From Candidatus Woesearchaeota archaeon (lineage in GTDB: Archaea; Nanobdellota; Nanobdellia; Woesearchaeales; UBA525): 5,319 nt of DNA. Location: NCBI GenBank assembly GCA_023252315.1, contig JAJPEB010000094.1:1-5319 (forward strand). The letters run 5' to 3'. Under the pieces are notes generated by a model. The model was not told where the DNA came from. It worked only from the letters and a program-made list of their open reading frames with translations, and did not search any database. This document shows, in pieces, positions 1-4,935 of the stretch; the first letter of the stretch is position 1; every line of letters begins with the position of its first letter. The position numbers were made by a program, and so were the translations under genes.

Positions 1-213
1 CGAGGCGCCGCGCACGCTGCCCGAGCGCTCGACGATCCGGAGGATGCCGTCTCCCCAGCGCGTCGGGATCGCGATGTCGGCGCTCCCTCGCGCGAGGCGA
101 GCGCGCAGCGCATCGTCGCCCGCGTAGGCGCGTCCCGCTATCGGCCTGGGCGCGCATCGCTCGCGGTACAGCCCGACGATGCGATCCATTCCGTCACTGT
201 CAAGGGAATACAT
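1..213 (-). CDS. Unrecognised protein, N-terminal part (runs off left edge)
   Basis: Reading leftward from the ATG at 213-211 the frame stays open for all 71 codons to the window edge. I do not recognise the family. The protein begins MYSLDSDGMDRIVGLYRERC and continues with an alternating hydrophobic and polar stretch containing ADIAIPTRWGDGILRIVE (about residues 45-62), which resembles a folded alpha/beta domain. No signal peptide or membrane segment is visible. The start at 213 is preferred over the in-frame ATG at 189 because a TATA-like box (236-243) lies at the right distance for a leaderless mRNA beginning at 213. The gene is divergent from the ABC exporter operon, so the two may share regulation. 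The plus-strand frame opposite is also open here, as is common in GC-rich DNA, but it has no start signal of its own. Confidence 0.6.
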   Translation of the reverse strand, partial: MYSLDSDGMDRIVGLYRERCAPRPIAGRAYAGDDALRARLARGSADIAIPTRWGDGILRIVERSGSVRGAS

Positions 214-235
214 AATGGGAAAGAGGTCCGCGCGT

Positions 236-249
236 CCTTAAATGCCTTT
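236..249 (-). promoter_or_regulatory. Archaeal BRE/TATA promoter for the leftward gene
   Basis: On the minus strand the sequence reads AAAGGCATTTAAGG. ATTTAAGG is a TATA-like box at about -30 to -23 from the ATG at 213, and the purine-rich AAAGGC before it fits a TFB recognition element. The spacing implies a transcript starting at or next to the start codon. There is no Shine-Dalgarno motif before this ATG. Confidence 0.55.
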
Positions 250-264
250 CTGCGCGAGAGCCCC

Positions 265-278
265 GCAAAGCTCTTTAA
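265..278 (+). promoter_or_regulatory. Archaeal BRE/TATA promoter for the ABC exporter operon
   Basis: The sequence GCAAAGCTCTTTAA places a TATA-like CTCTTTAA at about -29 to -22 from the ATG at 300, with GCAAAG as a likely BRE. The shared core AAAG-N3-TTTAA is identical to that of the divergent promoter on the other strand. The distance implies a leaderless mRNA; no Shine-Dalgarno motif stands at the usual distance before the ATG. Confidence 0.55.
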
Positions 279-299
279 CCCCTGGATAAGCGGGAACAC

Positions 300-1256
300 A
301 TGCACGCCGTCGACATCTCGGGCCTCGGCAAGACGTTCGGCAGGGGCGCCGACCGCGTCGTCGCGCTCGACAACGTGAACCTGCGCATCGAGCGGGGCCA
401 GATCTTCGGGCTGCTCGGCCCCAACGGCGCGGGCAAGACGACGCTCATCTCGATCCTCGCGGGCGCGACCTCGCACGACACGGGCGCCGCCACGATCCTC
501 GGCCACGACCTCGCCAAGGAGGTCCGCGCGGTCCAGGCAGAGATCAACGTCGTGCGCGGCTTCAGCGGCGTGCTCGAGCGCGTGACCGCGCTCCAGCTCA
601 TGCGCTACTACGCGTTCCTCTACGGCGTGCCCAGGCCCGGGGAGCGCATCGAGCGCGTGCTGCGCAGGCTTGACCTCTGGGATCGCCGCGAGCAGCACGT
701 GAGCTCGTTCAGCAGCGGGTGGCGCCAGCGATTCTTCCTCGCGAAGGCGCTCGTGAACGACCCGAAGCTGCTGCTTCTCGACGAGCCGACAGTGGGCCTC
801 GACGTTGATGCGGCGATCTCCGTGCGCAGGCTCATCCGCGAGTTCAAGGAGGAGGGCCGCACGGTGCTCCTCACGACGCACTACATGCAGGAGGCGGACG
901 AGCTGTGCGACAGCATCGCGCTCATCTCGCAGGGCAGGATCGTCGCACAGGGGACGTCGGCGCAGCTCAAGGCGCTCGTGCGCAAGGAGGAGTCCGTCGA
1001 GGTGCGCGGCGCGGTCACCGAGAGCACGGCGAAAGCGCTGCGCGCGCTCGAGGGCGTGCTCGGCGTGAGCGCGCACAACGCGGGCGCGCGCATCCTCGTC
1101 ACGGGCAAGGACGCTATGCCGGGCATCCTCGGCGCGCTCGCGAAGGCCGGCGCGCGCGTCGAGCTCGTGCGCCTCGAGGAGCCGACGCTCGAGGACGTGT
1201 TCCTCAAGCTCACGTCGCAGGGCCTCGGCGCCGTCGCGGAGGAAGCCGATGAGTAG
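300..1256 (+). CDS. ABC-2 type exporter, ATP-binding subunit
   Basis: This is the cytoplasmic ATPase of an ABC exporter of the DrrA/CcmA-like (ABC-2) group; the substrate cannot be told from sequence. Visible motifs in order are Walker A GPNGAGKT (residues 40-47), Walker B LLLLDEP (157-163), D-loop GLD (166-168) and switch histidine H194 in LLTTHYMQEADELCD. The signature is SFSSGWRQR (136-144) instead of LSGGQ, and no glutamine stands at the expected Q-loop position, where INVVRGFSG is found (82-90). After the nucleotide-binding domain a roughly 90-residue C-terminal domain ends with EPTLEDVFLKLT, typical of this group. The length of 318 residues is normal. The ATG at 300 fits a leaderless promoter. 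The stop codon overlaps the start of the permease gene, so the two are translationally coupled. Confidence 0.93.
   Translation: MHAVDISGLGKTFGRGADRVVALDNVNLRIERGQIFGLLGPNGAGKTTLISILAGATSHDTGAATILGHDLAKEVRAVQAEINVVRGFSGVLERVTALQLMRYYAFLYGVPRPGERIERVLRRLDLWDRREQHVSSFSSGWRQRFFLAKALVNDPKLLLLDEPTVGLDVDAAISVRRLIREFKEEGRTVLLTTHYMQEADELCDSIALISQGRIVAQGTSAQLKALVRKEESVEVRGAVTESTAKALRALEGVLGVSAHNAGARILVTGKDAMPGILGALAKAGARVELVRLEEPTLEDVFLKLTSQGLGAVAEEADE
1238..1242 (+). promoter_or_regulatory. Shine-Dalgarno site of the permease gene
   Basis: GGAGG lies 6 nt before the ATG at 1249, inside the end of the ATPase gene. It supports this start and contrasts with the leaderless first genes of the window. Confidence 0.7.
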
Positions 1257-2016
1257 CGCACGCCGCGCGTGGTCGCAGGCGTACCGCGCGTTCATCCTCA
1301 TCCGCGCGAACTCGTTCCGCCTGCTCGACGTGAGCGTGTGGCCGTTCGTACTGCTCATGAGCACGCTGCTCTTCGCGGGCTTCGTCACCGCGAGCGCGCA
1401 GGTCGTGGGCGTCGTCGTGCTCGGCGCGCTCGGCTGGCGCGTGCTCTACCACTTCCAGATGGAGCCCGTGCAGGGCATCATGGACGAGCACTGGGACCAC
1501 TCGCTCGAGCACCTGATGATGAGCCCCGTGCGCGTGCGCGAGATCCTCTTCGGCGGCATGGTGTCCGCGCTCGCGAAGTCGCTCGTGGTAGGCGCGATGT
1601 TCCTCGCGGTCGGGCACTTCCTCTTCGGTCTCGCGATCCCCTCATGGCTCGCCCTGCTCCCTGCGCTGCTCGCGGTCATCGTGTGCGGCGTCATCCTCGC
1701 CCTCTTCAGCCTCGGGGTCGCGTTCCTCAAGGGCAACGAGTCGTACGGGTTCATCTGGGCGATCACGGACGTCGTCGCGGTCCTCAGCGGCGTCTTCTAC
1801 CCGACGAGCGTCTTCCCGGGGCCGCTGCGCGCTGCGGTGCAGGCGCTCCCCACCACGCACGCGTTCGACATGCTCAAGTCGCTCGTCGGCGTCGGCAGCC
1901 CCGATCTTCCGCTCTTCGCCATCACGGCAGCGGCGTGGCTCGCGCTCGCGGCGCTCTTCTGCGGCTGGGCGTTTCGCCGCGCGAAGCGCCAGGGCAAGCT
2001 CGTGCGGATGAAGTGA
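1249..2016 (+). CDS. ABC-2 type exporter, membrane permease subunit
   Basis: A 255-residue integral membrane protein that forms the channel partner of the ATPase just upstream. About six hydrophobic segments can be seen, near residues 28-46, 50-67, 98-126, 131-155, 168-190 and 222-242. The stretch EHWDHSLEHLMMSPVRVREI, between the second and third segments, matches the ABC-2 cytoplasmic coupling region, where a glutamate and a small-residue/Pro motif contact the ATPase. LSGVFYPTSVFPGPLRA followed by LPTTHAFDMLK is the characteristic ABC-2 motif around the fifth segment. The C terminus is basic (RRAKRQGKLVRMK), consistent with a cytoplasmic tail. The start overlaps the ATPase stop by 8 bp (ATGAGTAG) and has a good ribosome binding site. 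Exported substrates of this family include drugs, lipids and polysaccharides; none is indicated here. Confidence 0.92.
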   Translation: MSSARRAWSQAYRAFILIRANSFRLLDVSVWPFVLLMSTLLFAGFVTASAQVVGVVVLGALGWRVLYHFQMEPVQGIMDEHWDHSLEHLMMSPVRVREILFGGMVSALAKSLVVGAMFLAVGHFLFGLAIPSWLALLPALLAVIVCGVILALFSLGVAFLKGNESYGFIWAITDVVAVLSGVFYPTSVFPGPLRAAVQALPTTHAFDMLKSLVGVGSPDLPLFAITAAAWLALAALFCGWAFRRAKRQGKLVRMK

Positions 2017-2018
2017 CG

Positions 2019-2036
2019 CTCCGGGATTTCCCGGAG
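2019..2036 (+). terminator. Short hairpin after the exporter operon
   Basis: CTCCGGGA (2019-2026) and TCCCGGAG (2029-2036) form an 8-bp inverted repeat starting 3 nt after the permease stop codon. There is no U-run after it, and archaeal termination usually depends on U-rich tracts, so it may instead stabilise the 3' end of the mRNA. The perfect 10-bp palindrome CCGCATGCGG follows at 2051-2060. Confidence 0.35.
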
Positions 2037-2073
2037 AAAGCCTTATGAACCCGCATGCGGCACCGTGGCGCAC

Positions 2074-2151
2074 ATGAGCGGCGCATCGTCGGCACACCGT
2101 GTTTCTGCGCGTGCCTGCGCGCTGCCCATCGCGATCATCGTCCTTATCTGA
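2074..2151 (+). CDS. Possible 25-codon leader ORF
   Basis: An ATG at 2074 opens a 25-codon frame ending in TGA at 2149-2151. The last residues are ALPIAIIVLI, with four isoleucines plus valine and leucine immediately before the stop. The stop lies 1 nt before a strong hairpin (2153-2182), and the downstream gene starts at 2207. A weak TATA-like CTTATGAA lies near 2043-2050, so the ORF could be first on its own leaderless transcript. No Shine-Dalgarno site is visible. A frame this short arises easily by chance in GC-rich DNA, so this is a candidate only. It could be an attenuator-like leader peptide, a small membrane peptide, or nothing. Confidence 0.2.
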   Translation: MSGASSAHRVSARACALPIAIIVLI

Positions 2152-2152
2152 A

Positions 2153-2182
2153 GGCCAGGCGCACGTATCGTGGCGCCTGGCC
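2153..2182 (+). promoter_or_regulatory. Strong hairpin in the leader of the wHTH operon
   Basis: GGCCAGGCG (2153-2161) pairs with CGCCTGGCC (2174-2182). The stem continues with CACG (2162-2165) against CGTG (2169-2172), with G2173 bulged and a TAT loop. This gives 13 nearly continuous base pairs, mostly G-C. It ends 13 nt before the ribosome binding site of the wHTH gene. It could be a regulatory RNA structure, a terminator, or a DNA operator for the wHTH protein. As DNA it is a perfect 10-bp inverted repeat with a 10-bp spacer. Confidence 0.5.
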
Positions 2183-2195
2183 GCTTGTCGATGCT

Positions 2196-2202
2196 GGGAG
2201 AG
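2196..2202 (+). promoter_or_regulatory. Shine-Dalgarno-like site of the wHTH gene
   Basis: GGGAGAG lies 4 nt before the ATG at 2207. No TATA-like box stands 22-30 nt before this ATG (that interval falls inside the hairpin), so unlike other first genes this one probably has a 5' leader. This helps choose 2207 over the in-frame ATG at 2099. Confidence 0.5.
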
Positions 2203-2206
2203 CCAT

Positions 2207-2575
2207 ATGCGAAGCGGTCATGCAACGGGAGGAGGGGCGTTCGGGGAAGCGCTGCTGCTGCTCGCGCGCGAGCGGCTCACCGCGAAGCAGAGGAAAATCG
2301 TCATCTATCTTGAGGGGCGAGAGGAGCGCGCTCCCGCGACGCGCACGGTGCGCGAGCTGAGCGCCATCCTCGGCTGCTCGCGCTCGACGGTGTGGAACAG
2401 CCTCGCGAGCCTGCGCAGGGCGGGGCTGCTGAGGTATTCCTCGCGCGAGGGGAGGGGCGCGCCCGTCGCGCTGACGCCCGTGGGCGCCTACGTCGCGGCA
2501 GGGTGCGCGCAGCAGGATGATCGCGGAAAGATGGAGAGGGCGGAGAGGGTGATCGCATGGAGCACACGGGGATAG
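2207..2575 (+). CDS. Winged helix-turn-helix DNA-binding protein
   Basis: A 122-residue protein with one winged helix-turn-helix domain, probably a transcription regulator. After a Gly-rich N terminus, helix 1 covers about residues 12-36 (ALLLLARERLTAKQRKIVIY). The HTH is TVRELSAILGCSRSTVWNSL (47-66), followed by ASLRRAGLLRYSSREG, which is the end of the recognition region and the wing. LTPVGAYVAAG (89-99) resembles the final helix of MarR/PadR-like or DUF-type wHTH proteins; I cannot assign a family. The frame is open upstream to an ATG at 2099, but that extension encodes a Cys/Ser/Arg-rich stretch unlike a real domain and spans the hairpin, so 2207 is chosen. The gene overlaps the next gene by 19 bp, so the two are probably translated together. 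No ligand-binding domain is present. Confidence 0.8.
   Translation: MRSGHATGGGAFGEALLLLARERLTAKQRKIVIYLEGREERAPATRTVRELSAILGCSRSTVWNSLASLRRAGLLRYSSREGRGAPVALTPVGAYVAAGCAQQDDRGKMERAERVIAWSTRG
2545..2554 (+). promoter_or_regulatory. Shine-Dalgarno site of the His-rich small gene
   Basis: GAGGGTGATC, inside the end of the wHTH gene, is one mismatch from the AGGTGATC complement of the 16S rRNA 3' end and lies just before the ATG at 2557. It is strong evidence that the small overlapping frame is translated. Confidence 0.65.
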
Positions 2576-2802
2576 CGAGGATAACGCACGAGGAGTTCGT
2601 GAGGCTGCTCGAGGAAGGGATCGCGGAGCATCAGGAGCAGACGGGGACGTACCATCGGATGGACGTGCACTACATCGGAGGCCATCCGCTCGAGAGCTAC
2701 GGGCAGTTCGCCCACGGGCACGAGGGGCTCGAGCATTACCGCGCCGGGCACGTGGTCGGCAGCGTCCCCTACGCGAGCGAGATCGGGCTGCCGTTCATCT
2801 GA
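2557..2802 (+). CDS. Small histidine-rich protein of unknown function
   Basis: An 81-residue soluble protein that I do not recognise. Ten of its residues are histidine (positions 3, 11, 25, 33, 38, 43, 53, 55, 60, 65) and there is no cysteine. The first third is probably an amphipathic helix (THEEFVRLLEEGIAEHQEQ, 10-28). The rest is rich in Gly, His and Tyr, including VHYIGGHP (37-44) and QFAHGHEGLEHYRAGH (50-65), where several histidines fall at spacings of 2 to 5. Such a pattern could bind a metal ion, but this is inference from composition only. It overlaps the wHTH gene by 19 bp, has a good ribosome binding site and is probably co-translated. It may be a partner or cofactor-sensing subunit of that regulator. 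Its stop is 6 bp from the stop of the convergent TrmB gene. Confidence 0.75.
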   Translation: MEHTGIARITHEEFVRLLEEGIAEHQEQTGTYHRMDVHYIGGHPLESYGQFAHGHEGLEHYRAGHVVGSVPYASEIGLPFI

Positions 2803-2808
2803 GCGGGG

Positions 2809-3534
2809 TCACCTGCGCGCCCGCTTCCCGGCCCCGGGCCGCGCCTGGCGCCACAGCAGCTCGAAGAAGTTCCTGTAGCTGTCGGCGACCTGCGGGCTCC
2901 TGATGAGGATCGCGTGGTACGGCTCGTCCCAGACGAAGATCGCGACCTTGCCCCCGTACACCGCGGTCGCCGCGGGGAACGCGATGAACTCGGGCAGCGT
3001 GCGCAGCCGCATCAGCCTGCGCGCGGCGATCGGGCCCTTCGCGAGCGCGCGCACGCGCACGCCCGCGCGATCGAGCCTCGCGTTGAACTGCGGGAAGAAG
3101 TGCGGCAGCGCCCTCTCGATATGGCCCTCCTCCTCGAAGACGCAGTAGTCCTTCCCCTCGTCGAGGATGTCCTTGAGCACGGTCTTCATCCCCTCGCGCC
3201 CCTGGTAGACCTCGACGCCCGCCTCGCTGCGCGGCAGCTTCGCGTAGGACGCGAGCTCGGGCACGACCGCGCGCACCTCGTCCTCGCGCTCCCTGAGATA
3301 GTCGACGATGCGCTCGGGCGGCGCCGCGGAGAAGTACTTGCGGTTCTCGCGCACGACGTGCGAGGCGAGCCCCTTCGCGCGCAGCTTCTCGAGCGTGTCG
3401 TAGATGTTCGTGCGGTGCAGGCCCGTCGCCTTCGCGATCCCGCTCACGAGCGACGCCCCGCGCTTGAGCAGCGAGAGGTAGACCTCGATCTCGCCCCTCG
3501 AGAGCCCCGCGCGGGAGAGGATGCGCTTGTCCAT
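2809..3534 (-). CDS. TrmB-family transcriptional regulator
   Basis: A 241-residue DNA-binding regulator of the archaeal TrmB family. The N-terminal winged helix runs from about residue 1 to 70: LSRGEIEVYLSLLKRG, then ASLVSGIAKATGLHRTNIYD as helix-turn-helix, then TLEKLRAKGLASHVV leading into the wing. A charged linker helix (DYLREREDEVRAVVPELA) follows. The C-terminal domain has the phospholipase D-like fold motifs usual for the family: VEVYQGREGMKTVLKDIL, and near the end AILIRSPQVADSYRNFFELLW. Known members sense sugars or other metabolites; the effector here is unknown. The frame extends 11 codons upstream to an ATG at 3567, but the ATG at 3534 is preferred. It gives the usual family N terminus (MDKRILSRAGL), and a TATA-like box lies 23-30 nt upstream. 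It is divergent from the gene at 3624 and may control it and itself through the palindrome at 3567-3590. Confidence 0.92.
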   Translation of the reverse strand: MDKRILSRAGLSRGEIEVYLSLLKRGASLVSGIAKATGLHRTNIYDTLEKLRAKGLASHVVRENRKYFSAAPPERIVDYLREREDEVRAVVPELASYAKLPRSEAGVEVYQGREGMKTVLKDILDEGKDYCVFEEEGHIERALPHFFPQFNARLDRAGVRVRALAKGPIAARRLMRLRTLPEFIAFPAATAVYGGKVAIFVWDEPYHAILIRSPQVADSYRNFFELLWRQARPGAGKRARR

Positions 3535-3556
3535 GGAGGCATGGGGAGCCGCCAAG

Positions 3557-3564
3557 TACTTATG
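3557..3564 (-). promoter_or_regulatory. TATA-like box of the TrmB gene
   Basis: On the minus strand CATAAGTA lies at -30 to -23 from the ATG at 3534, implying a leaderless mRNA and deciding the start. It overlaps the perfect 8-bp palindrome AAGTACTT (3554-3561). Confidence 0.5.
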
Positions 3565-3566
3565 CA

Positions 3567-3590
3567 TTGCTGTCTGGAAAGAGACTACAA
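3567..3590. promoter_or_regulatory. Candidate operator: 24-bp imperfect palindrome
   Basis: TTGnnGTCT (3567-3575) and AGACnnCAA (3582-3590) form an inverted repeat with 7 matching positions per arm around a 6-bp spacer. Its centre, 3578.5, is midway between the two divergent ATGs (3534 and 3624) and between the two TATA boxes. A bound protein would cover or abut both promoters. TrmB regulators bind palindromes in such intergenic regions, so autoregulation is a reasonable inference. The sequence does not match the TACT-N3-AGTA type described for Thermococcales. Confidence 0.45.
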
Positions 3591-3601
3591 AAGAAAATAT
3601 G
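3588..3601 (+). promoter_or_regulatory. BRE/TATA promoter of the gene at 3624
   Basis: CAAAAG (BRE-like, 3588-3593) is followed by AAAATATG (TATA-like) at -30 to -23 from the ATG at 3624. There is no Shine-Dalgarno site, so a leaderless mRNA is likely. The BRE overlaps the right arm of the candidate operator by 3 bp. Confidence 0.55.
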
Positions 3602-3623
3602 CGCTCTCTGCTCCCCTCATCGC

Positions 3624-4217
3624 ATGGTCAAGATCAGACGCAAGAAAGATCCGCAGCTGGTCCTCGCGGGGCCGCTGCAACCGCTCCCGATCGACGACGG
3701 ATTCGTCTACGCGATGCTGACGGTGTCCGGCGTGCCCCCGGGAAGGTACACGCACGAGGTCTCGCAGGAGCCTTCAGCGACCGAGAAATACGGGATCCCG
3801 TTCGGAAGGGACGTCATCTCCCTCTACGACGCGTCGCAGCTCCGCGACGCCGGCGTCATCGACCAGCTCGAGGCGTTCGGGTTCACGGAAGTCGGCGGGG
3901 AGATGGTGGAGCGCAAGAGACGCGAGCGGCGCGATGCGCGAGAGCGCCTCGAGGAGTCAGTGCGGTACCCTCCGGTGCGCGAGCCCGTGCGGCTCATCGG
4001 AGGCGCCGGAGACTACGATCTCGCGGAGCGGGTGCTCAAGAGGCATGGCGTCCCCGGCTATCTGGGCTCCGCATCCATCGTCACCCGCGACACGGGCTAT
4101 CCGGCGAACACCACGGTCGATCTCTATCCCTCGAGAGGAGAGCGCGTGGCAGCCGCGGAGAGGGCGCTGCGCGGGCTCGGGTTCTACGACCCTACTCCAT
4201 CTCGCTCGCGTCCGTGA
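3624..4217 (+). CDS. Unrecognised protein with an apparent internal duplication
   Basis: A 197-residue, highly charged soluble protein of no family I recognise. The frame is open back to 3567, but the ATG at 3624 (MVKIRRKKDPQLVL) sits 23-30 nt after a TATA-like box and is preferred. Two segments look related. Residues 30-87 contain VSGVPPGRY, then KYGIPFGRDVISLYD, then a helix ending LEAFGF. Residues 136-187 contain KRHGVPGYL, then DTGYPANTTVDLYP, then a helix ending LRGLGF. They are joined by a charged, probably helical linker (EMVERKRRERRDARERLEES, 93-112). No enzyme motif, cysteine, signal peptide or membrane segment is visible. It is divergent from TrmB and may be its target. The last 26 bp overlap the 3' end of the convergent RadB gene. 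Confidence 0.78.
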   Translation: MVKIRRKKDPQLVLAGPLQPLPIDDGFVYAMLTVSGVPPGRYTHEVSQEPSATEKYGIPFGRDVISLYDASQLRDAGVIDQLEAFGFTEVGGEMVERKRRERRDARERLEESVRYPPVREPVRLIGGAGDYDLAERVLKRHGVPGYLGSASIVTRDTGYPANTTVDLYPSRGERVAAAERALRGLGFYDPTPSRSRP

Positions 4218-4935
4218 AGAGCGCGGGCCCCGCGTCCTTCGCGTCGTCGTCGGGCAGCTCCTCGATGCCCGTCTCGACGAGGCGGAACCGGATGCTCCTG
4301 TCCTCTGGCAGCGAGCGGTGCTTGCGCAGGATCGTGATCCTGTTGCCGGACGAGAGCTTGCGCAGCTCGATCAGGCACTTGCTCGCGTAGCGCAGGATGT
4401 CGCCGCCCACGATCTTGACGTTGCCCTCGTTGTCGAGATCCGCGTAGACCTGGTTCGTGACGATGACGGGGATGTGCTGCTTGCGCGCGATCTCGGTGAG
4501 CATCGAGATCTGCAGGCCGAACTCGCGGTTCACGGAATAGACGTCGCGGTTCTTGCCGAGCTCGAGCCGGTAGAGCATCGCGGCCGAGTCGAGCACGATG
4601 AGCCCGATCTTCTTCGGGTCCACGATCGAGCGCAGCTTCTCGAACGCCTTCGCCTGCTCGTCGAAATCGACGGGCTTGAGGAAGATGATCTGGTTGAGCG
4701 CCTGCTTGTACTGCGGGCAGAGCTGCTCGAGGCGCGCGAGCGAGAAGTTGCCCTCGGTGTCGATGTAGACCACCTTCTGCTTGCGCGCGAGCACGGAGTT
4801 CACGATGCAGAGCATCACGAGCGTCGTCTTGCCCGCGCCGGGAGGGCCGTAGATCGTCGTGAGCGCATCGGTCTCGTAGCCGCCGTCGAGAAGCCAGTCC
4901 ATGGCGGCGCTCCCGGACGAGATCTTGCGGTCCAT
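4192..4935 (-). CDS. radB: RadB, archaeal RecA/RadA-like recombinase paralogue
   Basis: RadB is a RecA-superfamily ATPase core without the N-terminal helix-hairpin-helix domain of RadA. In archaea it acts as an accessory to RadA-mediated homologous recombination and repair. Visible motifs are Walker A GPPGAGKT (residues 30-37), the RecA/RadA-type VYIDTEGNFS (56-65), Walker B LIVLD (112-116), and the loop TNQVY (160-164). The core ends with RITILRKHRSLPEDRSIRFRLVETGIEE (198-225). The N terminus KISSGSAAMDWLLDGGYETD also matches the family. The length of 247 is slightly above the usual 220-240 because of an acidic, low-complexity tail (LPDDDAKDAG and after). The tail is partly encoded in the 26-bp overlap with the convergent gene. 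The ATG at 4935 has a TATA box at the leaderless distance. A KaiC-like RecA paralogue is less likely, since there is only one compact domain with RadB motifs. Confidence 0.93.
   Translation of the reverse strand: MDRKISSGSAAMDWLLDGGYETDALTTIYGPPGAGKTTLVMLCIVNSVLARKQKVVYIDTEGNFSLARLEQLCPQYKQALNQIIFLKPVDFDEQAKAFEKLRSIVDPKKIGLIVLDSAAMLYRLELGKNRDVYSVNREFGLQISMLTEIARKQHIPVIVTNQVYADLDNEGNVKIVGGDILRYASKCLIELRKLSSGNRITILRKHRSLPEDRSIRFRLVETGIEELPDDDAKDAGPALFTDASEME

Noticed and set aside
138..1388. A 416-codon minus-strand open frame opposite the ABC ATPase
   Set aside because: Its product is almost entirely Arg, Ala, Glu, Asp, Leu and His, the usual antisense shadow of a GC-rich gene. The opposite strand has all ABC ATPase motifs, and the frame conflicts with the promoters at 236-278.
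2051..2060. Perfect palindrome CCGCATGCGG after the exporter operon as an operator
   Set aside because: Ten base pairs without a second copy or clear promoter nearby; too little evidence to call it more than chance.
2099..2206. A 36-residue N-terminal extension of the wHTH protein
   Set aside because: The extension is Cys/Ser/Arg-rich with no domain character and runs through the leader hairpin. An SD site stands just before the ATG at 2207.
2829..2841. Palindrome CGGCCC-C-GGGCCG near the end of the TrmB gene as a terminator
   Set aside because: It lies within TrmB coding sequence (the Pro/Gly/Ala-rich tail), has only a 1-nt spacer and no U-run; such palindromes are expected in DNA this rich in G and C.
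3535..3567. An 11-residue N-terminal extension of TrmB
   Set aside because: It would place the TATA-like box inside the coding region, and the usual family N terminus begins at the internal methionine (3534).
2914..3720. A 268-codon plus-strand open frame opposite TrmB
   Set aside because: Composition typical of an antisense shadow, and it would cross the TrmB promoter and the 3624 promoter.
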